Shown: positions 25,431 to 34,416 of the stretch, piece after piece
How the letters are laid out: every line of letters begins with the position of its first letter
Numbering within the stretch: the first letter of the stretch is position 1
DNA from: Niallia sp052318935
GTDB taxonomy: Bacteria > Bacillota > Bacilli > Bacillales > Cytobacillaceae
Strand: one strand, 5' to 3'
NCBI GenBank assembly: GCA_052318935.1
Contig: JBQRKO010000010.1
Length of the DNA: 64,000 nucleotides
Notes under the pieces: model-generated
The model's input: only the letters and a program-made list of their open reading frames with translations
Told to the model about the DNA's origin: nothing
Database searches by the model: none
Program-made: the position numbers and the translations under genes

Positions 25431-25709
25431 ATGAGTGAAAGATTAGTATATAGTGTTCTAAAGCGGATTAATGACGGAGATGTTGGAATCATTTCTAAAG
25501 ATTATCGAATGCCGGATCGGGATTTTAATCAATTTATTTCATTATTAAATTCAAATGGTTATATCGATCAATCCTCGCTTACTAAAGTTAAACTTACGAT
25601 TAAAGGATTAGAATTTCTCAAGGAAAATAAAAGGTTTGATGAAGAGATACCCGAATCTATAAAAGAACTTCCTCAATGGGTTCGATATGCAGGCGCTATT
25701 TATAAATGA
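25431..25709 (+). CDS. YjcQ-like winged-helix protein
   Basis: 92 residues from the ATG after AGGTGG. The pattern RLVYSVLKRINDGDVGI, DFNQFISLLNSNGYIDQ and KLTIKGLEFLKENKRFDE matches the small YjcQ family (helix, helix, recognition, wing, C-terminal helix). Often found in phages and mobile regions, possibly DNA-binding. Its stop overlaps an ATG of the next, broken gene (ATGA). Confidence 0.6.
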   Translation: MSERLVYSVLKRINDGDVGIISKDYRMPDRDFNQFISLLNSNGYIDQSSLTKVKLTIKGLEFLKENKRFDEEIPESIKELPQWVRYAGAIYK

Positions 25710-25883
25710 AAGAAAAAGAAAATTAAACCTTATACATACGACATTTATAACTATATAGAATGGCAAGTAATTTTAAATCAAACCCTTCAACTGACAAAAA
25801 ACAAACATGCTGAAATTCAACATATAGATATTTTTGACAAAGCAAATAAGGAAGAAATTAAGAATATTGAAATTCAAATAGGA

Positions 25884-26393
25884 ATGTCACTTCCCATTTC
25901 GTATAAAAATGTAGTGCAGCAGTTTTCAAAAAGGGTTCATTTCTATTGGGCAGTGAGTGAAGAAAATGCATTGAATATCAATAACCGTTTGATTAGTTCG
26001 GGCAGTTTTTTGGATGGGCCACTTTGGGATGTTGACCAACTAATTATGTTAAATGAGATGAGGCGTGACAATGAGGGTTTAGATGAAGATCAGGCTCTTG
26101 ATCATTGGAAGTATTCATTTATATTCTCTCGACATGGAAACGGGAATTATTTTGCAATCGATTTAAAATATCATCCAGGGGAAGTTATTTATTTAGCAAG
26201 TGATGGAATGATGCATGGATTAAGGCTTGGAGAAAGTTTTGAATCGTTTATGGATAATTGGATTCGTATTGGATGTGCAGGACACTGGGGAGAAGATTTT
26301 GAGTTGTTTTCAGATGACTACGTTTATTTAGATCACACATCTTTGAATTCATTACTGTGTAAAAAGTGGCTTGGGTTAATTTACTTTTCTTAG
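25884..26393 (+). CDS. SMI1/KNR4 (SUKH)-like protein, N-terminus broken
   Basis: 169 residues from the only ATG in frame, with SUKH-type features: LPISYKNVVQQFSKRVHFYWAVSE, FIFSRHGNGNYFAIDL, GEVIYLASDG and GESFESFMDNWIRIGC. The same frame is open back to 25708 without a start codon and encodes IKPYTYDIYNYIEWQVILNQ. An ATG at 25706 with good coupling to the previous gene is one base out of frame, so a single-base change near 25715-25724 has probably cut off the N-terminus. SUKH proteins often act as immunity proteins for contact toxins; no toxin gene is adjacent. Confidence 0.6.
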   Translation: MSLPISYKNVVQQFSKRVHFYWAVSEENALNINNRLISSGSFLDGPLWDVDQLIMLNEMRRDNEGLDEDQALDHWKYSFIFSRHGNGNYFAIDLKYHPGEVIYLASDGMMHGLRLGESFESFMDNWIRIGCAGHWGEDFELFSDDYVYLDHTSLNSLLCKKWLGLIYFS

Positions 26394-26516
26394 GAGTGCT
26401 ACATGTTTAATAAGTTGGTTTCAACATTAGTTGTGTTCTTTTACCAAACAAGTTGTTAAGTGACAATAAAGTTGTTTAAAACGTCAGTCATGCTATTCAA
26501 CAATCGGGTCATAGAA

Positions 26517-26612
26517 AATGATTCTAGGTTGATGGATATTCAAGTAAGGCCAAAAAGTAACAGGAAGAATTGGAGAATGATCATTCTTGACTGTCAGCTG
26601 ATCAAAAAATTG
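26517..26612 (+). pseudogene. Decayed partial copy of the following YdeI-like gene
   Basis: The stretch can be aligned with 26643-26745 of the next gene: GGTTGATG, AAGTAA, AAAAAGT, AGGAAGAAT and TTCTTGACTGT-AGCTGA recur in the same order and spacing. Several indels and no open frame remain. It looks like the remnant of a tandem duplication or of a replaced older copy. Confidence 0.6.
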
Positions 26613-26629
26613 AAAAGGGGTGTTCCTTG

Positions 26630-27283
26630 ATGACAAATAGTAGAATGAATCCTAAGGTTGATGAATTTTTAAGTAATGCTAAAAAGTGGAAGGAAGAATA
26701 TGAGACGTTGAGAAATATCGTTCTTGACTGTGAGCTGACCGAAGAATTTAAGTGGATGCATCCTTGTTACACGTTTAAGAAAAAAAACATCGTTTTAATA
26801 CATGGATTTAAAGAATATTGTGCGCTTCTGTTTCACAAAGGTGCCTTGTTAAAGGATGCTCATGGAATTCTAATCCAACAAACGGAGAATGTACAGGCAG
26901 CGCGCCAGATTCGGTTCACCAATGTTCAAGAAATAGTTGAAATGGAAACCATCTTGAAAGCCTATATTTATGAAGCCATTGAAGTTGAAAAAGCCGGTTT
27001 GGAAGTGAATTTTAAAAAGAATACTGAATTCATAATACCTGAAGAACTTCAAAATAAATTCGATGAAATTCCTGCCTTGAAAACTGCTTTTGAAGCATTG
27101 ACGCCGGGACGGCAAAGAGCATACATTCTTCATTTTTCTCAACCCAAACAATCCAAAACTCGAGAGTCAAGGGTTGAAAAATGTATACAGAAAATTCTCA
27201 ATGGAAAGGGATTAAATGATTGCACTTGTGGACTATCTCAAAAACAGCCCAATTGTGACGGCTCGCACAAGAACATTCGATAA
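26630..27283 (+). CDS. YdeI-like DUF1801 family protein with CDGSH-like tail
   Basis: 217 residues. The N-terminal two thirds match the YdeI/DUF1801 group (MNPKVDEFLSNAKKWKEEYE, WMHPCYTFKKKNIVLIHGFK, YCALLFHKGALLKD). LTPGRQRAYILHFSQPKQSKTRESRVEKCIQKIL follows. The C-terminus CTCGLSQKQPNCDGSH fits exactly the spacing of the CDGSH iron-sulfur motif (C-x-C-x2-S-x3-P-x-C-D-G-S-H). Function is unknown; the tail could bind a 2Fe-2S cluster. The ATG at 26630 follows AAGGGGTG. Confidence 0.75.
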   Translation: MTNSRMNPKVDEFLSNAKKWKEEYETLRNIVLDCELTEEFKWMHPCYTFKKKNIVLIHGFKEYCALLFHKGALLKDAHGILIQQTENVQAARQIRFTNVQEIVEMETILKAYIYEAIEVEKAGLEVNFKKNTEFIIPEELQNKFDEIPALKTAFEALTPGRQRAYILHFSQPKQSKTRESRVEKCIQKILNGKGLNDCTCGLSQKQPNCDGSHKNIR

Positions 27284-27361
27284 GAAAATCAATTAATCAA
27301 AATAAAAATTAGTGAATTTATAGTTGCAATGAAGAATATAATAAGTATAATAAATGAAAAA

Positions 27362-27612
27362 TAGTAAAAATCTTGGAAAAAGAGAGTAGTTATTTGGAAA
27401 GTCACAGCGAATTAGGGTAGGTGGGAGCCTAATACCGAACAAATAATGAAGCGCACTTTGGAGATGTTTTTCTGAAAACAGTAGGAAAAACCGGAAATAA
27501 TCCGTTAACATAGGCAAGTGGTTTTTTCTAATAGGAAAAAACAATTAGAGTGGTACCGCGGGATATTAAAAACTCTCGCCTCTTCAAATAGAAGGGGCGG
27601 GAGTTTTTTTAT
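27362..27612 (+). ncRNA. T-box riboswitch, arginine specifier
   Basis: The T-box AGAGTGGTACCGCGG lies at 27547-27561, followed by a terminator (AACTCTCGCC with GGCGGGAGTT, then T7). Stem I has AGAGAGTAG and a GGTGGGAGCC region. The codon CGC (27452-27454) precedes ACTTTGGAG, the usual spot of the specifier, and CGC is an arginine codon. The leader thus reads uncharged tRNA-Arg and controls argS downstream. Confidence 0.92.
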
Positions 27613-27819
27613 GTAGAAACTAGCATGAGAATTTTCTTTAAGACCTTTATGGAAAAAAGAATTGTATGCAGACTCAGGACATAATAAAGGCGGCGTGAGT
27701 AGAGAACTCACTATATATTCGAATAAAAAAACAAAATATTGGGCACATGGGCACAGAACCGCGTTATTTTCCATCTAAATTTCGAAGCTCTGTCCCCTTT
27801 TCCACAGAAAGGAGAAAAT

Positions 27820-29502
27820 ATGTTGAACATAAAAAACGAACTAGCCAATTGTTTAGTTAATAGTTTACAAGGAGAAATAGAAAAAGAAACGATTATTTCT
27901 TTCTTGGAAAAGCCGAAATTGTCCCATTTAGGGGATTATGCCTTTCCATGCTTTCCATTAGCAAAGCGGTTTCGGAAGGCTCCGCAAGCAATTGCCGAAG
28001 ATCTTGCTGCAAAACTAAAGTCACCATTAATAGATAAAGTGGAAGTGGTTACAGGATACGTCAATATCTTCTTAAAAAAGCCTGTCTTATCTTCCTATAT
28101 TTTAAAAGAAATAATGATAAAGAAAGAAAGCTACGGTCAACAAGTCATTGGCAATGGTGGCGTCATAACCGTTGATTTTTCTTCTCCTAATATTGCTAAG
28201 CCATTTTCGATGGGACATTTACGATCGACGGTAATTGGAAATTCCTTAGCACATATTGCTGAGAAAAATGGGTACAAACCAGTTAGAATTAATCATTTGG
28301 GGGATTGGGGAACACAGTTTGGAAAGCTGATGGTTGCCTATCAATTATGGGGAGATAAAGAGAAGGTTAAAGAAAATCCAATTAAAGAATTATTAAAACT
28401 ATATGTAGCATTTCATGAAGAAGCAGAAAAAAATCCTCAGTTAAATGATCATGGGAGATATTGGTTTAAAAAATTGGAAGACAGTGAGGAGGAAGCAGTT
28501 GAATTATGGAAATACTTTCGAGAAGAATCAGTAAAAGAATTTAACAAGGTGTATCAATTACTTGGCATTACTTTTGATTCTAAAAATGGTGAAGCTTTTT
28601 ATAATGATAAGATGGATAAGGTTATTGATTTATTAGAAAAAGACCATTTGCTTTTAGAATCAGAAGGTGCAAAAGTCGTTCAATTAGATGGTTTTCCACC
28701 TTGTTTAATCAAGAAAAAAGATGGCACCACCCTCTATGCCACCCGTGATTTAGCGGCTGCCATATATCGACAAGAAACGTATCAGTTTGTAAAAGCTATA
28801 TATGTAGTAGGAAATGAACAAACACTGCATTTTAAACAGCTTTTTGCTGTGCTAAATAAAATGGGGTATGATTGGCAAAATGGAATGGTTCATATTCCGT
28901 TTGGGATGATGTTAAAAGATGGCAAAAAAATGTCTACGAGAAAAGGGAAAGTAGTATTACTGGAAGAAGTGTTAAACGAGGCGATTGATCTTGCCTGTCA
29001 AAGCATCGAAGAAAAAAATCCAAGCTTACAAGCAAAAGAGGAAGTGGCAATACAAGTAGGCACAGGTGCGGTTATCTTTCATGATTTAAAGCATTATCGA
29101 TTATCGGATATTGAATTTTCATTACATGATATGCTTCGTTTTGAAGGAGAAACAGGACCTTATGTTCAATATACACATGCACGAGCATGCTCCTTATTAA
29201 GAAAAGGGAATATGATGGAATTAGAAAAGTATGAACTTGCAGATGATATAAGCTGGAATGTGATAAAGGTATTACTGCATTTTCCAGAAAAAATAAAACG
29301 GGCGATGATCAACTATGATCCGTCTGAAATAGCCAAATACGTGCTTGACCTTTCAAAAGCTTTTAATAAATATTACGCATCTACACGAATTCTAGAAGAA
29401 GATGCCCTAAAACAACAAAGATTAGCACTTGTGTATGCAGTAACAATCGTTTTAAAAGAAGGTTTGCGGTTATTAGGAATAGAAGCACCGGAAGAAATGT
29501 AA
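27820..29502 (+). CDS. argS: Arginyl-tRNA synthetase
   Basis: Charges tRNA-Arg, 560 residues. The N-terminal Add-1 domain is followed by the class I active site with MGHLRS (131-136, HIGH equivalent) and MSTRKGKVV (near 370, KMSKS equivalent). A C-terminal anticodon-binding domain (QYTHARACSLLRK... FNKYYASTRIL) completes the enzyme. The ATG behind AAAGGAG is the start; an upstream GTG frame crosses the leader. T-box control and sequence suggest the second, ArgS2-type enzyme known in some bacilli. Confidence 0.94.
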   Translation: MLNIKNELANCLVNSLQGEIEKETIISFLEKPKLSHLGDYAFPCFPLAKRFRKAPQAIAEDLAAKLKSPLIDKVEVVTGYVNIFLKKPVLSSYILKEIMIKKESYGQQVIGNGGVITVDFSSPNIAKPFSMGHLRSTVIGNSLAHIAEKNGYKPVRINHLGDWGTQFGKLMVAYQLWGDKEKVKENPIKELLKLYVAFHEEAEKNPQLNDHGRYWFKKLEDSEEEAVELWKYFREESVKEFNKVYQLLGITFDSKNGEAFYNDKMDKVIDLLEKDHLLLESEGAKVVQLDGFPPCLIKKKDGTTLYATRDLAAAIYRQETYQFVKAIYVVGNEQTLHFKQLFAVLNKMGYDWQNGMVHIPFGMMLKDGKKMSTRKGKVVLLEEVLNEAIDLACQSIEEKNPSLQAKEEVAIQVGTGAVIFHDLKHYRLSDIEFSLHDMLRFEGETGPYVQYTHARACSLLRKGNMMELEKYELADDISWNVIKVLLHFPEKIKRAMINYDPSEIAKYVLDLSKAFNKYYASTRILEEDALKQQRLALVYAVTIVLKEGLRLLGIEAPEEM

Positions 29503-29673
29503 AAGTAATTGCATTTTCAAAAAATAGGTAAAAATGATGAGCAGATGTTTTTCTAAAAAAGATAACTTGTCTTACAATGGAATTGTGGAAGCATGCTTCA
29601 TCTTTTCTTCGTGATGGAATAATAGACGAAGAACAAACAGGTTATTTCCACCTAATAAAGGAGTGGCGTAAAA

Positions 29674-29994
29674 ATGAATATCACGATTACAGAAGATGCG
29701 AAAAATAAATTGCAAACATATGATGTTCCAGAAGGAGCAAATTTTAAAATAAGTACCATTTTCAGCGGCGGATGCAGTTATACGTATGATTTCGAATTTG
29801 CTTTAGATTATATAGATGATAAGGATACAAAATTTGAAGATAACGGAATCGTAATTTATTTAGATCAACTGACGTTAAAACATACTAATGAAGACTTAAA
29901 GTTGGATTATGTACAAGGAAAAGGCTTTCGTTTAGTAGGCGCAAGTCAAATCTATTCCTTCTATTTAGAAGTGAAAAGAAAAGTAACCGTATAA
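29674..29994 (+). CDS. HesB/IscA-like protein
   Basis: 106 residues, of the HesB/YneR/YqkB type: MNITITEDAKNKLQTYDVPEG, FKISTIFSGGCSYTYDFEFALD, FEDNGIVIYLDQLTLKHTNEDLKLDYVQGKGFRL. One cysteine (GGCSY) remains, but the C-terminal Cys-x-Cys of A-type iron-sulfur carriers is missing. A scaffold role is therefore doubtful. The ribosome site AAAGGAG is clear. Confidence 0.75.
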   Translation: MNITITEDAKNKLQTYDVPEGANFKISTIFSGGCSYTYDFEFALDYIDDKDTKFEDNGIVIYLDQLTLKHTNEDLKLDYVQGKGFRLVGASQIYSFYLEVKRKVTV

Positions 29995-30049
29995 AATAAT
30001 AAAAATCGCTTTCCAGAGAGGGAGAGCATTTTTTATAAGTCTATATAAA

Positions 30050-30175
30050 AGCTCATTGTTGATTTTGACACGATGTTGATTGGAGTGGAAGGCGTGAGAC
30101 TCCTGCGGGAAAAGTGAGTCAGAGGAAGACCACACAGGCACACAGCGAGCGATAAGCTTCGGAAATCCCCTTTTA
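30050..30175. repeat. Decayed Bacillus-type intergenic repeat
   Basis: GTTGATTGGAGTGGAAGGCGTGAGACTCCTGCGGGAAAAG...AGAGGAAGACCACACAGGCACACAGCGAGCG resembles a palindromic repeat seen in many bacilli. It is related in style but not in sequence to the MITE family here. One half is eroded. Confidence 0.45.
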
Positions 30176-30237
30176 ACTAAGCCTTTTTATAAAAAAATAC
30201 ATCCTATCAAAAATGATCGAAAAGGAGGGAATAGGCA

Positions 30238-31137
30238 GTGGGGAATTCAGTAAAAGTTTATCATTATGATGCGTTTAGTCAAATGCCGAATAAAGGGAAT
30301 CCAGCCGGCGTCGTATTAGACGCTGATCACTTAACAGACGAAGAGATGCAGAAAATAGCCCATCTTATTGGCTTTAATGAAACGTCCTTTCTTGTTGCAT
30401 CAGAAGTTGCAGATATAAGGATTCGTTATTTCACACCTGGTCACGAAATGGATTTATGTGGACATGGAACGATGGCTGCCATTGGTGCATTAGTGTTACA
30501 AGATAAATTGCGACAAAAAAAGGTCACAATTGAAACGAAAGCAGGTATATTTACTGTAGAAATTAACTTTTTAGCAAATGGTGAATATGAAATAACGATG
30601 AAGCAAGCTGCACCGAAATTTCATGAGTATAAAGGATCAAGGCAAGCGCTTGCTCTTTCTATTAGTATTTTAGAAGAGGAAATAGATAAAAATTTGCCGA
30701 TTGTTTACGGAAGTACAGGAATATGGACTTTGCTAATTCCAATAAAAAAATTAGACACCTTCCAAAAAATGAAACCTATAAATCAAGATTTCCCAACGAT
30801 ATTAACGGAAAAACCACATGCATCATTGCATCCATTTTGTTTAGAAACCTATCATGCAGAAGCAAACATGCATGGTCGCCATTTTTCCTCTCCATATTCT
30901 GGAACGGTAGAGGATCCTGTTACAGGTACAGCTTCAGGTGTTATGGGGGCATATTATGCGACATACATAAATAAGCTATTGAAGCAAGACGAAAAAATGA
31001 AATTAATAGTCGAACAAGGACAGGAAATGAACAAAGATGGAAAAGTATTGGTGGAAGTTTGTAACCAGGATAAAGGATTTGAGGTGCAAATTACTGGGAG
31101 TGCAGTGTATGTAAAAGAATGGAGATTGGAATATTAA
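30238..31137 (+). CDS. PhzF family isomerase/epimerase-like protein
   Basis: 299 residues with the two-fold PhzF (diaminopimelate-epimerase-like) layout: VYHYDAFSQMPNKGNPAGVVLD, the catalytic-glutamate region GFNETSFLV, RYFTPGHEMDLCGHGTMAA and, in the second half, GTVEDPVTGTASGVMGAYYA. The start is GTG after AAAGGAGG. Only phenazine enzymes have a proven role; the Bacillus relatives are of unknown substrate. Single gene with its own terminator. Confidence 0.88.
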   Translation: MGNSVKVYHYDAFSQMPNKGNPAGVVLDADHLTDEEMQKIAHLIGFNETSFLVASEVADIRIRYFTPGHEMDLCGHGTMAAIGALVLQDKLRQKKVTIETKAGIFTVEINFLANGEYEITMKQAAPKFHEYKGSRQALALSISILEEEIDKNLPIVYGSTGIWTLLIPIKKLDTFQKMKPINQDFPTILTEKPHASLHPFCLETYHAEANMHGRHFSSPYSGTVEDPVTGTASGVMGAYYATYINKLLKQDEKMKLIVEQGQEMNKDGKVLVEVCNQDKGFEVQITGSAVYVKEWRLEY

Positions 31138-31167
31138 TAAATAAGTAATATTACGATAACCTAAAAG

Positions 31168-31214
31168 AAAGCCAAGTCATTCACACTTTTACACAACGTG
31201 AATGATTTGGCTTT
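31168..31214 (+). terminator. Terminator after the PhzF gene
   Basis: AAAGCCAAGTCATTCAC and GTGAATGATTTGGCTTT are almost perfectly complementary, with a 13-base loop and a short T run. Confidence 0.75.
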
Positions 31215-31268
31215 GTTTAGCCAGCAATAAAATGGAGATGAAAACCCCCTACTGTGATAGCTTCTTAC

Positions 31269-31721
31269 TTATGTATTTTCATTCTTTTTCCCCGATTTTT
31301 CAACGACTAGTTCTATTAAGCTGATCAAAGCAGCAGCTAATATTTGTGTATATTCACCAATTTGAATAGAATCCATCCAACTGTCTAATAAAAAAATAAT
31401 CGCCCAGTTGACAAAATAGTTTAATAGAAACTCAGTGAAAAACTGCATAAAGGCTGTTGGGATTAATGCATGGATCAATGTATTTAACAATTTGAAAATA
31501 ATCTCCCCAATAATGCCTAATAAAAGATAAAACAGCACAAACAGAAATAGCGTGTAAAAAGAGTCATACTGTACATGAAGAAGCTTAAAAAATCCTAATA
31601 AACCAAAATAATAAGTAGCAAATACAAAAGCAAGTGCAAATAGAATCAAAAAAGTAATGATGGAAATAATAAAGATTTTTGATTTAAGTGTTTCATTGCG
31701 AAATGGTTTTTCTGAATTCAT
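31269..31721 (-). CDS. YrvL family membrane protein
   Basis: 150 residues with four or more hydrophobic segments (about 15-35, 52-72, 95-115, 128-142) and the pattern YYFGLLGFFKLLHVQYDSFYTLFLFVLFYLLLG, which follows B. subtilis YrvL. YrvL is reported as a negative regulator of a membrane-linked alternative sigma system. The matching sigma genes are not in this window. The ATG follows GGAGTG. A hypothetical membrane protein is the safe reading. Confidence 0.6.
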   Translation of the reverse strand: MNSEKPFRNETLKSKIFIISIITFLILFALAFVFATYYFGLLGFFKLLHVQYDSFYTLFLFVLFYLLLGIIGEIIFKLLNTLIHALIPTAFMQFFTEFLLNYFVNWAIIFLLDSWMDSIQIGEYTQILAAALISLIELVVEKSGKKNENT

Positions 31722-31856
31722 ATCGATACACTCCTAAACTTCTAAACAAGCTAAATATTATGAATCATCTTGTAAGAAAACAAAGGCATTCTTTTATACG
31801 ATTAGAGAATAATATAGTTTCAAGTAATTCCAAAAAATTTACTATAAACGATTTGT

Positions 31857-31903
31857 TTGACAAGGAAAAAGAAACGTGGCAAAATAACTACCGAACGGTC
31901 GGT
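31857..31903 (+). promoter_or_regulatory. SMR operon promoter with TetR-type operator
   Basis: A TTGACA -35 box (31857-31862) and a weak CAAAAT -10 box at 17 bases are followed directly by ACCGAACGGTCGGT (31890-31903), a near-perfect dyad of the ACCGACCGGTCGGT type used by many TetR repressors. The operon ends in a TetR gene, so autoregulation is likely. Confidence 0.65.
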
Positions 31904-31947
31904 TGGTTCGATAGTAAAATAGTTAGAAGCTCTAGAGGAGGCAAAAT

Positions 31948-32289
31948 ATGAATCGTTATTGGATGATGGTTTTTGGAGCAGGTTTAGTAGAAGTGCTTTG
32001 GGTTGCAGGATTAAAATATGCAGAAACACCTTTAGAATGGATTGGAACCGGAATAGCCATTATTTTTAGTTTTTCCCTGCTAATATATACAACTAATTTT
32101 TTGCCGATTGGAACCGTATATGCAGTTTTTACTGGTCTTGGAACAGTAGGTACTGTGGTAGGAGAGATTATCCTATTTCATGAACCGATACAGCCATTAA
32201 AAATATTGTTTATCGGAATATTACTGGCAGGTGTAATCGGTTTGAAAATAGTGACAGATAAAAACCCTGGAACAAAGGAGAAAGTATAA
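31948..32289 (+). CDS. SMR efflux subunit 1 (YvdR/YvdS-like)
   Basis: 113 residues, four membrane helices, small multidrug resistance family. The membrane-embedded glutamate lies in helix 1 (FGAGLVEVLWVAGLKYAE), and PIGTVYAVFTGLGTVGTV marks helix 3. The stop overlaps the next gene's ATG (TAATG), so the pair is coupled and probably forms a heterodimer. Gene order SMR-SMR-TetR is like B. subtilis yvdRST. Substrates may be cationic drugs or guanidinium-type compounds; not determined. Confidence 0.88.
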   Translation: MNRYWMMVFGAGLVEVLWVAGLKYAETPLEWIGTGIAIIFSFSLLIYTTNFLPIGTVYAVFTGLGTVGTVVGEIILFHEPIQPLKILFIGILLAGVIGLKIVTDKNPGTKEKV

Positions 32290-32600
32290 TGGCGTGGATT
32301 GCGTTAATGATAGCAGGTTTATGTGAAGTGGCAGGCGTGCTTAATATAAAAAGATTGACACAGAAAAAATGGGATGCGGTCATTTTTCTTGTTTTAGGAT
32401 TTGTATTAAGTTTTGGTATGTTGACATACGCATTAAAGACCATTCCAATGGGAACAGCATATGGAATTTGGACAGGAATCGGCACAATTGGTTCTGCATG
32501 TATCGGCATGTTTTTATATAATGAACCAAAAGACTGGAAACGATTATTATTTATCAGCATGATTTTAGCAGCGTCAATCGGACTAAAAATAATTTCATAG
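32289..32600 (+). CDS. SMR efflux subunit 2
   Basis: 103 residues with four helices and the conserved Glu in IAGLCEVAGVLNIKRL; helix 3 PMGTAYGIWTGIGTIGSACIG. Coupled to the first subunit by a one-base overlap. Together they exchange protons for a cationic substrate across the cytoplasmic membrane. Confidence 0.88.
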   Translation: MAWIALMIAGLCEVAGVLNIKRLTQKKWDAVIFLVLGFVLSFGMLTYALKTIPMGTAYGIWTGIGTIGSACIGMFLYNEPKDWKRLLFISMILAASIGLKIIS

Positions 32601-32634
32601 TGAAGTTAATCATTTCATGAAAGGAGGAGACCTT

Positions 32635-33219
32635 GTGAAACGTGAGGAATTAAAACAGGCGGCTTTAAAATATTTTGGATTACACGGATACGAGGGCACC
32701 TCCCTTGCACAAATTGCAGAAGAAGCAGGCATTAAGAAATCTTCTATTTATGCCCATTTTAAGGGGAAGGATGAGTTGTTTTTAGAAGTATTAAGAGAAG
32801 CAAAAAAAGTAGAAATAAGCTTAAAAGAAACGTATTTTCAACAAAATAATACGAGAAATGCAGATGATTTTTTATATGGTTATTTAGTACATACAAAAGA
32901 AATGTTTCAAAAAAATGAAAGCTTAAAATTTTGGCTCCGCATGGGTTTTTTTCCGCCCGCCCATCTTTATCAAGAGGTGCATAAAGACGTAATGGAAGTA
33001 GAGATATTACAGGAAATGCTGTTGAAAAAAGCATTTAAACAATGGATACAACAAGATGCCCTAACAGCAGAAGAGAATGAAGAGACTTTAACGATTGCTT
33101 ATACAGGGATGATTATGGCCATTATGGTGGAGCTAGTTTATTTTCATACGTCTAATCGAGTAGAAGAAAAGCTTGAGGCGTTATGGAGAATTTTTTGGCA
33201 GGGAATAAAAAGAAGGTAG
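32635..33219 (+). CDS. TetR family repressor of the SMR operon
   Basis: 194 residues. The N-terminal helix-turn-helix spans about 8-52 (KYFGLHGYEGTSLAQIAEEAGIKKSSIYAHFKGKDELFLEVL); an all-helical ligand domain follows. I start at the GTG behind AAGGAGGAG, six codons inside the longest frame. It closes the SMR operon, and the ACCG/CGGT dyad at the operon promoter is the likely binding site. Confidence 0.88.
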   Translation: MKREELKQAALKYFGLHGYEGTSLAQIAEEAGIKKSSIYAHFKGKDELFLEVLREAKKVEISLKETYFQQNNTRNADDFLYGYLVHTKEMFQKNESLKFWLRMGFFPPAHLYQEVHKDVMEVEILQEMLLKKAFKQWIQQDALTAEENEETLTIAYTGMIMAIMVELVYFHTSNRVEEKLEALWRIFWQGIKRR

Positions 33220-33288
33220 AACGGTAGAAAGTGCAGTATTTGTAAAAAAGACAAAAAACTGCACTATTGCTAGTTATTAATCTTGTTG

Positions 33289-34416
33289 TTAGCTAGATGT
33301 TTCAGCAATCATTTCTTTTAATAGTTGTGCATACTGTTCTACTTCTTCGATTGTTGTATCTTTCCCAAACGAAATCCGCACAAATTCCTTTGCTTGTTCA
33401 TCCGAAAAGCCCATTGCCTTCATTGACTTTGATGGAGTTTGTTGACCGACTTGACAGGCACTACCTGTTGAAATCGCATATCCTCTTCGATTACTTTCCA
33501 ACATGACCCACTGACCTTCCATATTCTTTACTCGTAATCCAATAATAGATGGAAGTTGCTGGGCACATTCTATTACATGGATAGATGAATTTCCTTTTGT
33601 TTTTTGTAAAAAGGCGTTTCGCAGCTGCTTAAAATGAAACTGATTCCCCTCTAATTGCAAATGTGCTTTTTGCGCAGCAACCGTCATGGATACAATTCCT
33701 GCCGTATTTAACGTGCCAGGTCTAAACCCATTTTCATGAGTCGTTCCCGGGTAATAGCCTTCCCAATTATGTTTTGGGTTGATATATGCGACTCCGACTC
33801 CTTTTGGTCCATAAAACTTATGACTTGATAGAGAAAAACCATCAAGCATGTTTGTGAAAGAGGTAAGTGGAAGTTTGCCAAAGCTTTGTACAAAGTCACT
33901 ATGAAAAAGAACACCATGTTTTTTGCAAATGGAACCTATTTCCTCAATCGGTTGAATGGCACCAGTTTCTGAGTTGACATGATGAATCGAAACTAGTGCA
34001 GTATTTTCGTTTAACCTTTTTTCAAAGAGCTCTAAATCAATTAGCCCGTTATTCATGACGGGAAGATAATCTATTTCATATCCTTGTTTTTCTAGTATTT
34101 TCATCGTGCTGTGAATCGAAGAGTGCTCTGCTAATGTTGTTATTATATGATTCTTGTTCTTTGGTTGTTCCGACAGCAAAGCCTGGATCGTTAAAAAGTT
34201 GCTTTCCGATCCGCCGCTTGTAAAATAAATTCCCTCTTTGTCTACTCCTAATAAAGAAGCAAAATCACTGCGGCATTGTTCTATAAAAGATTGAACTGTG
34301 CCTCCCATATCATGAAGACTGTTAGAGTTGGCAAAATAATTAGCAGCTACTTTAATATATGCGCTAGCTGCATCTTTATCCAACGGACAAGTTGCCGCAT
34401 AATCGAAATAAATCAT
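33289..34416 (-). CDS. nifS: Cysteine desulfurase of the NAD locus
   Basis: PLP enzyme that releases sulfur from cysteine; here it is divergent to nadBCA, as in B. subtilis, where it matures the 4Fe-4S cluster of NadA. 375 residues. PLP lysine is in SLSSHKFYGPKGVGV, the His stacking on PLP is in LAEHSSIHS, and the catalytic Cys is in STGSACQVGQQTPSK near 325. The ATG follows GGAGGGAAC. The niaR gene that follows nifS in B. subtilis is not present here. Confidence 0.9.
   Translation of the reverse strand: MIYFDYAATCPLDKDAASAYIKVAANYFANSNSLHDMGGTVQSFIEQCRSDFASLLGVDKEGIYFTSGGSESNFLTIQALLSEQPKNKNHIITTLAEHSSIHSTMKILEKQGYEIDYLPVMNNGLIDLELFEKRLNENTALVSIHHVNSETGAIQPIEEIGSICKKHGVLFHSDFVQSFGKLPLTSFTNMLDGFSLSSHKFYGPKGVGVAYINPKHNWEGYYPGTTHENGFRPGTLNTAGIVSMTVAAQKAHLQLEGNQFHFKQLRNAFLQKTKGNSSIHVIECAQQLPSIIGLRVKNMEGQWVMLESNRRGYAISTGSACQVGQQTPSKSMKAMGFSDEQAKEFVRISFGKDTTIEEVEQYAQLLKEMIAETSS

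Noticed and set aside
31688..31951. Open frame of 87 codons before the SMR genes
   Set aside because: It covers the promoter and TetR-type operator, overlaps the divergent YrvL start and has no ribosome site.
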